A stretch of DNA of 64,000 nucleotides, taken from positions 1,138,501 to 1,202,500 of the forward strand of contig JAJLTO010000003.1 in NCBI GenBank assembly GCA_030568195.1, read 5' to 3'. The notes beneath the pieces are model-generated. The model saw nothing but the letters and a program-made list of their open reading frames with translations. It made no database searches and was not told the DNA's origin. Shown one piece after another: positions 31,108-41,116 of the stretch (positions within the stretch are counted from its first letter, which is position 1; each line of letters begins with the position of its first letter). Both the position numbers and the translations under genes were made by a program. This DNA is from Dipodascopsis uninucleata var. uninucleata (lineage: Eukaryota > Ascomycota > Lipomycetes > Lipomycetales > Lipomycetaceae).

Positions 31108-33542
31108 ATGGCTCCAAGAACTAGATCAAAACGTAACGACGATGTTTTGGTCACAGGAATCGATCTCATGCAGCAGTCTAGTGCAGAACAGGGTCTTCCT
31201 ATGACAATGCCTGTGGAGGCTTCTGAGAAAGTCAGAGGAAGCCGACATCGTCATCACGGCGACCATCCATCAGCACCAGTGACTCGCCGAAGGAGACGCA
31301 CTCGCCGAAAGTCGTCAGGTGGGTTCGTTGGATTTTTGAAGACAATATTTTTTCAGTAAGTATAATAGCTCTCATTTTGCTTGGCTTTCAATATGTACAA
31401 ATGTCGGGTGCGCTATGTGCGAACCAGACTGGAATCAAGTGACTGGTTTGAAGCATCACGGTGCTGCTCGGCATTTGATTGTACGTTAGATCAAGATCAT
31501 TCTTCTCTTTGTATATCCAGATTCACTATGGATTATACGCAGGATATATGTGCTAACGTTTATACAGCCTTTTTTTTTACTATATTATATATTTTACGTG
31601 TTTCAAGTGTCCTGAAGACCCGGATACTTCTTTTGTTTGCCCTACTGTGAATAAAGCAACTCTTCCTGTAAATGCGCTATATCACAAATACTTGTCTCCG
31701 TATACAGTCCCTGCTGTCAATGGTGCTAAGCATATGTACGTGAAGTATGGATCACCACATGTGCAAAGAGCAGCTGCTGCTGCAAAGACTCAACTTGATA
31801 CTAGAGCTGGACCTTACATATCTGTTGTATCTGACAAGTACAATGATCTCGCCAAAGCCCATGTCGACCGGGTCGTTGATTTTGCAACTGCGCTATATAA
31901 TGAGAGGATTATTCCTGCGTATGAGGCCAGCTTACCTCATGTGCTTTATTTTGCTGAGAATGTGAGAGACCGTGCGACTGACGGTTGGAGAGTCATGGTC
32001 GAGAAAGCAGGACCAATGATGAAATCAAGAACTGAAAAAATCGTGATTAAGCTTGAGTTTTTATGGGTAGAGATTGTTAAGCTTTACAGAGAAATTGTTA
32101 TACGTGTTCAAAAGATATACGAGGAGCAAGTCTTGTCCGTGGTTGCAATGATCCAGGCAAAGGTTCTTCATGGTCGCTCTACAAAGGATTTACAGAAGGC
32201 TACACACGATGTCGTCTCTTTCGAAGAAAGCGCTACTTTGCCATCCAGTGATGTCATACAGAAAATCGTGGAATCTGTAGGTCTATCTGATAATAGTGTA
32301 TCTCAGGAATCGACAACTAGTTATAGAACAGAAAGCACTTCTATCTCTGTAGGAAAGGAATATTTCGAGACTGATCTCAAAACTGATAGCGCACACGATA
32401 ACGGCGAGTGGGATAAAGATGAAGATGGCGAAGATTATACAGACGATGAAGATGAAGGAAACGAAGAAAATGATGACTACGATGACGATGAAGACGATGG
32501 TGAGGGTGAAACGGAGGATCCTATCACACTTACTTCTACATACTTTACCACACTTCCACCAAAGACTTCTTCTGAGGTCGTCAGGACCACCGAAATCAGC
32601 GAACGATCCTCAGAGACTTCTGTAGCTATTGTTCAAAGTAGTCCGAAGGTAACGCCTTCAGCTAGACCTGAAGACGCAGAAGTTGCTCTTGCTAGAGAAG
32701 AGATCGAACAGGACATTATCAACTGGGATAATAGATTCAGACAGGCAGGAAAGTCTGCAGTTACTAATCTTTACAAAGATATGGAAGCTTATTTCGCTAG
32801 TACGCGGTCTCAATTGGTTACAGAAATGCAAGCTAACTTATCTAAAGCTCAAGTGGAGATCGATAACGTTCTTTCCATGTCTCCTCCCGAGAAACTTGAG
32901 AAAGTCAGTGAGCTCTCACTAAGCGAGAAGACTTCCGACCTTCGTGACAAAGCTAGATCTGCATTAACATCTTTTGTCAAGGAAGCAGAAAATATTAGAC
33001 AAAGTGCCTTAGATGTTTTTAAAACTGTAACCGACATCGGTCTCCATGAATTAGGACGAAAGTGGGCATTTATGGATGGTGTTACTTGGCGTGATTGGAA
33101 GGAATTACAAGGTCTACGCCAAATGGCCGAGGAATTCTCACAGGTTATTAAAGATATACCTATTGACCAGCGTGTCGCGGGTGAAATCCTTGAGCTTATG
33201 GAAATGACTATAGATGGATGGGCTTCAGATGTACGAACGAAGATCAATGAGGTAGTTAAGAGCGCAAACGACGCCATGCTTGAACAAGAGAAGAAGTTAG
33301 AAGAAGAAGAAGCTGCTGCTGTTGATGCTGCTGCGAAGACATCTAAATCCTCAACTTCATCATCTTCCTCAAACCCTGCCGCCGCGTCGGTATCAGTGGA
33401 CGTTAAAGGTGATGAGGAAGATGAAAATATTACTATTGAGGAGACCGTAACCGAGAATATCAAATTGACAACAACTGCTACTGAGACGAAAACAGCAACA
33501 GTCGTTTCTTCATCTGCAGTAAAAGTTCATGACGAGCTTTAG
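31108..33542 (+). CDS. Orphan single-pass membrane protein with acidic and coiled-coil regions, two exons
   Basis: My model joins 31108-31355 to 31568-33542, giving 740 aa. The 212-nt intron has a perfect GTAAGT donor, a GCTAAC branch site and an ACAG acceptor. A gene call without it would start at a GTG and lose the anchor. The N-terminus is basic (RRRRRTRRKSS, about 60-70) and is followed by one membrane segment (about 72-96, rich in Phe and Tyr). Next comes a short Cys pair (KCPED, FVCPTV), then amphipathic helices with repeated Tyr-x-Pro-Tyr-like motifs. A strongly acidic stretch lies at about 250-290. A second helical domain follows, with WRDWKELQGLRQMAEEFSQ near 600. The positive-inside rule puts the N-terminus in the cytosol. 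I recall similar uncharacterised fungal proteins with a Cys-containing lumenal start. Function unknown. Confidence 0.75.
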
Positions 33543-34459
33543 ATTATCCTTTATGGCTGTAGCGAATTGGATGGCTAGTTTGTAGAATTGGTAGGTATCA
33601 TTATCATTATTGGCGTGAGCCAAATATCGAGCTTTCAGTGTTGATTTGTTTGTAATGCTTTATGTTCTGTCTGATATTGCAATATTTAAGAATCCTTCTT
33701 TTCCGCTTCAGCCTTTTATTTATCGTTTTTTGTCCTTTATCTTTCGTGATCTGTTTGGTTCCTGGTAATTGGCTCTTTCACAGTATCAATGTACATAGAT
33801 GTAGAATTATTTAGCCAATTTATGGCTATAGATCTTAATTGGATTTATCTCGTGTGTCACTATACTTATCGGTTGTATATTGTAACGTGTTTTTGCTCAT
33901 GTTTTGAGGTTCTCGTACTTTACTCTCAAAATGCTGGCTCATGAATTATACTCTTCCTACAAGGGTAGAGAGTGCTTTGTGGCATGACCGTTGATAGCAT
34001 TTCACGAATGTGCAGGGGTGTCACGTGCAATTGCGCGAGAGTGTGTCAAATTGGCGTCAGAAAATTTCTCTGGACTTGATATTGGGCTTCTCGAGGCTCG
34101 GGCTTAAGAAAAGATGATAGTCCTTAGCTTATCTACGTGTAAGCAGAGAGAATACTTTCATATTTGTAATAGGAAAGTAAATTATCCATCTTAGTGATTT
34201 GTCATTTGGCACCAAAGATTCTATTTAATTTATATATATATATGTGTATTGTACGTTATATTCTATCAACTGATAGTGTACATCACTGACATTTCGAGAA
34301 GCTGCAACCTAAAGTGTGGATTTAGTAATAGGTTGAAAAAATTTCACACGGTTTGTGGCTCCGGTAGTTGAGAGTAAGTGCTATACGTAAAAAAAATATT
34401 TCTAAAATATCATCGCAGCAAGAGAGCTTTAAACACACTAATTCAGTAAAACAACAAAA
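33543..34459. other. Intergenic: 3' flank of the orphan membrane gene and promoter of the serine acetyltransferase
   Basis: This is 917 nt. It contains UGUACAUA at 33790-33797 (about 250 nt past the upstream stop), TCACGTG at 34021-34027 and a TA repeat at 34231-34242. No gene was seen. Confidence 0.6.
34022..34027 (+). promoter_or_regulatory. CACGTG (TCACGTG) Cbf1/Met4-type site upstream of serine O-acetyltransferase
   Basis: TCACGTG is the Cbf1-Met4 recruitment sequence in yeast sulfur genes. It lies 432 nt before the ATG of a sulfur-assimilation gene; binding is inferred. Confidence 0.45.
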
Positions 34460-35980
34460 ATGAATCGCTCAACGTCTGTTGTTCGTGCTGCTGTTCGAAA
34501 TATTTCGTCATCTTCGAAGTCCTTACAGGCTATTGCTGCTCGCGTCACACCTTCTGTGAATAGTACTTCGCATCACTCTCCTACACCTGTCTCTAGAGAG
34601 CCACCTGCAAGTTCATCGATACCTGTGGGCAAGAGACCGACAAATGAACCTATGTCTTTTCCTTGTCTTGACGTCCTGGAACATCGTACAAGGTCATTTG
34701 ACTCGGGACCAGAGCCAACATATACGCAGAACTTAACTGGTTTTGACGTGTATCATTCTGTTCAATCGCTCAGACTGGATCATGGTGGAATTTTACATGA
34801 ATTTGATATCGCTTATGAAACGTGGGGTACATTGAATAAGGAGCGATCGAATGCAATTTTGATTCACACCGGTTTATCAGCTTCCTCTCATGCTAAGTCA
34901 CATAGTCGAAATCCGGCTCCTGGATGGTGGGAGAAATTTATCGGTCCGGACTGTTCTATAGACACAAACAAGTTCTTCGTTATTTGCACTAATGTCATTG
35001 GTGGCTGTTATGGTTCTTCTGGACCTTCTTCTATTGATCCGGCAGATGGCGAGCGATACGCTACAAGATTCCCTATTATTACTATTGACGATATGACTAG
35101 AGCACAACATAGACTTCTCACAGAACAACTTGGAATTAATAAGTTGCATGCGTCTGTTGGTTCGTCTATGGGCGGTATGCAGTCACTCTCCTTCGGTGTA
35201 CAGTTTCCCGAGGCTGTGGGTAGAATTATTTCAATTTCTGGATGCGCTCGATCTCATCCATACTCAATTGCTATGAGACATACTCAACGACAAGCTCTTA
35301 TGGCTGATCCTAATTGGCGACGAGGATTCTACTATGATTCTGTTCCTCCTCATGCTGGAATGAAGTTAGCAAGAGAGATAGCCACTATTACATATAGATC
35401 TGGTCCAGAGTGGGAGCAACGGTTCGGACGAAAGCGTGCAGATCCTCGAAAGTCACCGGCTCTCTGCGCTGACTTTCTAATTGAGACATATTTGGATCAC
35501 CAAGGTGAAAAGTTCTGTCTTCAGTATGACCCCAACTCATTGCTTTATGTATCGAAGGCTATGGACTTGTTCGATCTTTCTCTGAGCACTCGTCAGCAGG
35601 CAGTTGCGAATCGCACTAGAGAAAGCACTACTGGAAGTGATGGTACTACCTGTGCTCTACCACAAACTCCATACGAAGAACAACCTGAAGACCAGGTTCG
35701 ATACCAACCCAATTTCGATGAGGCCCGAGAAGACCTGGTTGCTGGTATGAAAATCCTTCGAGACATGCCAGTGTTTGTCCTTGGTGTTGAGTCGGATATT
35801 CTTTTCCCAAGCTGGCAGCAAAAAGAGATTGTGGACGTTTTACGTGATGGCGGTAACAGGAGTGTTGAGCATGTTGAACTAGGTTCAGACGTCAGTCTCT
35901 TTGGTCATGATACATTTTTGCTGTCCTTAAATGAAGTTGGAACCCCAATTAAGAAATTTTTGGAGAAGGAAATTAATTGA
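34460..35980 (+). CDS. cys2: Mitochondrial serine O-acetyltransferase of the MetX (alpha/beta-hydrolase) family
   Basis: Single exon, 506 aa. The Arg/Ser-rich start ([20 protein letters not shown]) is a likely mitochondrial presequence. The MetX fold follows: [41 protein letters not shown], nucleophile elbow [28 protein letters not shown], late-strand Asp in [10 protein letters not shown] and catalytic His in LFGHDTFLL. The extended GWWEKFIGP and [19 protein letters not shown] blocks match fungal CysA/Cys2, which make O-acetylserine (or O-succinylserine) for cysteine synthesis, rather than Met2 homoserine acetyltransferase. Substrate choice is by family resemblance only. S. cerevisiae lacks this route. 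A TCACGTG site upstream fits sulfur control. Confidence 0.88.
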   Translation: MNRSTSVVRAAVRNISSSSKSLQAIAARVTPSVNSTSHHSPTPVSREPPASSSIPVGKRPTNEPMSFPCLDVLEHRTRSFDSGPEPTYTQNLTGFDVYHSVQSLRLDHGGILHEFDIAYETWGTLNKERSNAILIHTGLSASSHAKSHSRNPAPGWWEKFIGPDCSIDTNKFFVICTNVIGGCYGSSGPSSIDPADGERYATRFPIITIDDMTRAQHRLLTEQLGINKLHASVGSSMGGMQSLSFGVQFPEAVGRIISISGCARSHPYSIAMRHTQRQALMADPNWRRGFYYDSVPPHAGMKLAREIATITYRSGPEWEQRFGRKRADPRKSPALCADFLIETYLDHQGEKFCLQYDPNSLLYVSKAMDLFDLSLSTRQQAVANRTRESTTGSDGTTCALPQTPYEEQPEDQVRYQPNFDEAREDLVAGMKILRDMPVFVLGVESDILFPSWQQKEIVDVLRDGGNRSVEHVELGSDVSLFGHDTFLLSLNEVGTPIKKFLEKEIN

Positions 35981-38900
35981 TTTTAATGAAATATAAGGGT
36001 ACATTAGAGAGCTATTAATACTCTGCTATAGTTTAAATGAGGTACTGGGTCAAAGTGTTTTCATATAATTTCAAGGAGTTTTATTGACTTTACACTGGAG
36101 TGAACTGAGATGAACTGTAGAGATGCGATAACGTGGTGAAGTGTTTAAGTGTCAAGTGCACGACTTAGACATGTTAATATTGTAGGATTATGTCCTTCGC
36201 TTGATTCACTGGTTGGAAGTATAAAAATAAAGAATACTAGCATTGGTTGGGATGATTTTTGTTCTGTTTGATTAATTGCGTGCATGATTACGATTGTTAG
36301 ATATAAATATAAAATCAGACATTTGGATAGTAAAAATTTTGGATTCCATCTAAGGTTCTCATATAATAATGAAAATAGTAGGCCATTTATGTATTTATCA
36401 TAACCAGTCATTAAGTTAGTTAGTTTCTTGTAATGTACTTTTATGTGTTAAGAAGACTATACAGAGAACCAACTATATTACGATCATACTGGACGAGTTC
36501 CTGTTCACTGCACTACTCCAGTTTCTACAAAACATATCTGGATCAGATCAGAAGAATACAAACCTTGTCTCTGTAGCTGCAGGTGGAATGATAAAGAGAA
36601 GAGCTACTTATATAAGTATCTCTCTATTTTCCACACAGTCACAGGCACTGCTCTTTTTGAATTTTTTTCGAACAAAGTTACATTTTAGTCGTGCTACAGA
36701 ATCACCCAAAGTTATGAACCACTAGCACTAACTAATAGGACTATATAACTACGCCATCACAAAAATGATTTTGCCGTACGCGCTGCAATTCGAAAATGTG
36801 TATTAGTCTTTCACGCTTTTTAAATCAACCATAATAACGAAAACTGATGTTATTCAATTCTCAGGTCTATAGTTCCATATACAAGAATATTATCGACGTT
36901 TCGCGAAATGGAGCTGTAGTTTAACACAGCTAAGATAAGTTAACTTCTAACTTGGTATTAATGAATGCGTATTCCTTGGCCTGGATTGAGTCGCGAGTAT
37001 AAAGGGTATGCAGAATGACGATATACGAAATAAATTTTTTTTTCTGTATTCTCCAAAGGCAACGGCAGCCTGCGCTATGCTTGAAAGTTACTACTTCGCG
37101 TTTCGGAAAGTAGGAAAGGAGGCACTCATTGAATACCGAAGGATTTGACTGTGACCCACTCCCTTCGTAAAGACAACTAACGTAGAGTATTATACTTCAA
37201 AAGAAAATAACTAATTAAATTAGAAGACGTAATACAGACTGCAGTCCCTATAGTAATTCTCTTAGGTATGCATGCTACAGGTCAGTTGAGTGTATAGTCA
37301 CAGTTGCTAATCGTTATTCCATATAATTAAACCTACACATTCTTCATCGTCTCGTGTTCATAACACTAAAATAGTACTCACCTGCACAAATTGATAGTAG
37401 AGAAGCTAGTATGCGAAGGCCGCAAGCATATTGCATAATCTTCGCTAATCTTTTCACCCCGTGCGTATATCTCCTCTCACCATTACTCTTACAAGAGACG
37501 AAACGATTAATAACAACTATAATCAAAACGGCGACTACCTTTTCATCTTGTCAATAGAATTTAAAATACCTCACGAAATCGTGATGAGCAAAAGTCAGTG
37601 ATAGCTTGAGGAAGGAAGTTTGCCACTAGATATAACGGCCATCGGAGGACTCCACACATCCTTCTACTTTCTTCACTTGCTTATTACATGACATTGTACT
37701 TGTGATTGCGAGATCACTAGTCGCACTAATCAAAGTATACATTATGCATCATCTGACAGATCATGTCTAAAAGAAGAGCTTGACTTGGGGTAGCAAAAAC
37801 CAAGACGTATCCCATATGCACCAGCCCAAGACCGAAGGATTAACAGTGACCTGATTATTTTTATTCTGACTGAGAATGCTATGACTAGAAAATTTTGAAC
37901 AGGAATAGCGAACTATAAGAGCGAATGGCACAGTGAAAAAAAGAGCGAAAATGCTTGACAAGGATTATACCTTGTAGCCAAAAAAAGAAAACAAAAAAAT
38001 AAAGCCAAAAATCGTCGTCTGATAAGCAACCCATGCATAACAAAAGCTGCCATCCATGCGAACCATATACTACCTTTCCTTTCGGCTACCATTGCCATTC
38101 AAGAGCTCTGTATTCTGAGGTATGCCTGCAGCGCATTTTAAAAGAAGATTATTCTACTACTAGAAATTATGCAGTAAATGTAAAGACTGCAGATGCGTTA
38201 TCCACTAATCGTCTTAACTTTTCATATAGCAGTTATTAAAATCTCAAAAATCTCGCTATTCTCGACTGCTAGTTTGCTTGCATTAGCTTTTACTTTCGAC
38301 ATGCAACATTGGGGGAAAAAGAATTTTTTCTGACGACGACAATCGGCTAATGTATGTTTTGTCAGGCATATGAAGTGCATAAAATGCCTGTCAATCTGCT
38401 TTGGATTCCCATAATCCACTTCTACCGCTATTCATTCCGATGGAAGTCACGCACTTTCTTGCTACTATCTTTATGAAGTATTCTCACACGACCATATTAA
38501 CAATGTATGCATTCCATGTTTTCTGTATGGGATATCCTGCTATGCTGTGAAATAGATCCCGGGCGTCCACTCAGATCCATGAACTCGAAGAAGTCTAAAT
38601 GAACAAGGTTGTTAGCTGGCTGCTGTAAAACTAAAATTTCACTACTGCTTTTTTTCTTTTTCCTCACTTTTAAGATTTATATATTGAATTAAAATTAAAA
38701 ATATAATAACCCCTGAGTTCTACAGGGATTAGTGCCCTAAGCCGATGGCATTACCCTGTATTTGCATAAATGCGTTGCGTTGTGTGCATTGATTTCTGTA
38801 GGTGATTGCTTAAAAAACAAGTTGCCAAGCTGATCACTCCATATCCTATTGGATGATATCTATGACCCCTGTGCTTCGCGTACTCACCACATATATAACA

Positions 38901-39781
38901 AGGACATCGCCACTATACTGACCCAAAACATTTTCGATCATACTTGAGGACTAATTGTCAGCGCGACATCCGCTTCGAACACAAAATTCACAATTCGAAA
39001 ATACGCTAACACTGCAGAAGATTAAGACTGCTAAAATTATTAGCTATTGATTTTTTGGGTAAAAAACAAAATAAAATATAAAACATTAAAAAAGAAAATT
39101 ATCCGGTCGTTCACCCTAGCTCCAAGTCATACGGAGATCGAATCGCATTATTGGACCTGTCTTGCTCACGAAGAGTGACGGGGAACTGCACAGTGTGCTG
39201 CAGAAAGTGCAAGGTAAGCTGTGACAATGAAGTATAATGCATGCATAGATGGCGGCACGGCGGGCATTGATGGCTGTCGCTGTACAAGCATGTTCGGGGT
39301 TCGTGCAAGCGCAGGGTCAGAAGCTGCCATAGAGAAAAAAGAAAATGCATGTGTAGGGCACAAAATACCGTATTAACATCAGCAGAATTCTATAGATAGT
39401 CTTCAAATTTTTGCGTTGAATTAATTCTCACCTCGCCGTTATTTATCAAAGCAGTTACTGGCTTCTGTAAACAACTGTGCACTCTTTTTCCATCCTTCCT
39501 ATTGTTGTCTTTTATATACGGACTGCAGTTGTTGTCGTGGCACCGCTGTCGGCGAGAACAATACTAAGCAGCCACTAGCAAGAACAATACTAAGTTTCCA
39601 ACAAAAAACAAGAAGGCATCATCGAGGTCACGAATAATATTAACAGAACTGTTTGTGTTTTAAAACGGCAATACTGCTCTCCCTATCCTTCGAAAAAATA
39701 GTAGGAGACTTTGAGGGCCAATTCTTGATCTGTACTCAGAACTATTCTTAAGTATCAACATTATATAATTAGTGCGCAAAG
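35981..39781. other. 3.8-kb gene-free region upstream of the orphan zinc-finger gene
   Basis: No ORF above about 90 codons; those present have biased Leu/Phe/Ser/Cys content and no motif. No tRNA-like B box was found. Visible items are a GGGTAATGC-type site at 38749-38757 (minus strand), a hairpin CCCTG/CAGGG at 38712-38728, a GGGTAA at 39057, and a 14-nt direct repeat (AGAACAATACTAAG) at 39555 and 39581. The last about 1 kb likely serves as promoter of the gene at 39782. Confidence 0.5.
39555..39594 (+). repeat. 14-nt direct repeat, period 26
   Basis: AGAACAATACTAAG occurs at 39555-39568 and 39581-39594, about 190 nt before the next ATG. It may be a paired regulator-binding site or a local duplication. 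Confidence 0.6.
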
Positions 39782-41116
39782 ATGTCGACGAATCAGCACG
39801 ATCAGACAGATAGTATGGTAAGCCAGCCGGCTGGCGACAGCGAGGTCCCCTTGGACCCTGACATGCTATATGCTACTTCTCCCGATAGCGTTACTGCTGA
39901 TCATGACGATATAGTAGTCGCGAGCGCCCTAGTCAACTCCGAAGTGGATGCTGTTGACAGCCATCTTAACCGTGGTGCCAATACAAGAGGCTACCGCAGT
40001 CAAAATGAAGATGAGGATCTTCAGCTGTCTAATGGACAAGAATCGGCTATCAACTTTCAAAATTTTCAAAATGGAGGACGGCACGAGTCGTCTGCATCAA
40101 TAGCAACAGCGCTAGCTATATCATCGATACCAAACGCTATAGGAAGTTCGTCGATAACTTCCACAGAAGAAATTACCGTGTTCCACTGTCCTGTGCCCAT
40201 GTGCTCTATGAAGACGTACGCAAAACGCGGTAGACGAGCAATATTACGGCATTTGAAATCAAGAACGGATCATCAACATGTTCTTGCTCTTAGTCGCTTC
40301 AGTAGGAAGACCGCACCTATGACAAAACAAGAGCGTTCGAGGAAAACATCGGCTACTTACAGAGAAAAGCATCAGCAATTATCTGAGCAAAGGGCACGGG
40401 AGGCGGGGGAGCCGTACCTTGCACCTCTTTACAATCCCGTATTAGTAAAGAAGCATGAAGCATATGTTCGAAAGAAAATAAAAGCTGCTCTGGATATAAT
40501 TGCCAAACCACAGTGGCCGGCCGCTCCTGGCCAAACGCCTTCTGATGCAGCCTCTACTACACTACTGCAGCACCATTTACATAACATGGAGACCAATGTC
40601 CTCTGGATTTTGCAAGAACTTGATAATAGTGTATATTTTCCATCTGGAGCAGATATCGCTAGCATGATGGCGAGAGATGGCGGTGAATATTATCGTCGAC
40701 GATTGCGAGAACTGGAAGAAAGATTCCCCGATAGATCTGTTCAGATCAGGCAAGCCATGACTCAACTCGACGATCAAGAAGCTCTAGAAAGAGCGTCGGT
40801 CGAATTTCAGGTTTGGAAGAAACATGATGATCTCGCCAGAGCCAAGCGACAATTAGACAGGGAGCGTTATGAGCGAGAATGCGAAGAGGCCATAAGGAGA
40901 ATCGAGGAATATGAACGTGAAAGAACTGAAGAAGGAATTGAAGGAAAGGTACAAGTAGAAATGATGAAATGGCGAGAACGAATGACCCAAAAGTTGCGAC
41001 AACAGTGGAGGCAAAATCCGGGTACAATAACTATCTTAGAACGAAGTTCATCTCCGGATGATGAAGAAACACGGGCTATGGCAGTAGCTGCTGAGTCCAT
41101 GGGACGGGTACGATAA
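39782..41116 (+). CDS. Orphan C2H2-like zinc-finger protein with C-terminal coiled coil
   Basis: Single exon, 444 aa. Residues 1-130 are acidic and Ser/Asn-rich. At about 136-166 is one finger-like unit: C-x4-C, a basic middle (KRGRRAILRHLKSR) and closing His residues. A basic stretch (TKQERSRKTSATYREKHQQ) and AREAGEPYLAPLYNPVLVKKHEAYVRKKIKAAL follow, cited in parts. Residues about 310-410 form a long charged helix rich in Arg and Glu (RERYERECEEAIRRIEEYERE type), likely a coiled coil. A nuclear DNA- or RNA-binding regulator is plausible but unproven. I do not recognise a named family. The unusually long upstream region fits a regulatory gene. Confidence 0.7.
   Translation: MSTNQHDQTDSMVSQPAGDSEVPLDPDMLYATSPDSVTADHDDIVVASALVNSEVDAVDSHLNRGANTRGYRSQNEDEDLQLSNGQESAINFQNFQNGGRHESSASIATALAISSIPNAIGSSSITSTEEITVFHCPVPMCSMKTYAKRGRRAILRHLKSRTDHQHVLALSRFSRKTAPMTKQERSRKTSATYREKHQQLSEQRAREAGEPYLAPLYNPVLVKKHEAYVRKKIKAALDIIAKPQWPAAPGQTPSDAASTTLLQHHLHNMETNVLWILQELDNSVYFPSGADIASMMARDGGEYYRRRLRELEERFPDRSVQIRQAMTQLDDQEALERASVEFQVWKKHDDLARAKRQLDRERYERECEEAIRRIEEYERERTEEGIEGKVQVEMMKWRERMTQKLRQQWRQNPGTITILERSSSPDDEETRAMAVAAESMGRVR

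Noticed and set aside
31319-31356. A 38-nt intron (GTGGGT...TTTCAG) giving a different membrane helix for the orphan gene at 31108
   Set aside because: It has no branch site, is shorter than every other intron here, and leaves a stop before the main frame that needs a second poor intron. The GTAAGT/GCTAAC/ACAG model solves both at once.
34460-35980. Homoserine O-acetyltransferase (Met2) as the product
   Set aside because: The mitochondrial leader and the extended GWWEKFIGP and [12 protein letters not shown] blocks match the fungal Cys2/CysA branch better; a substrate test would still be decisive.
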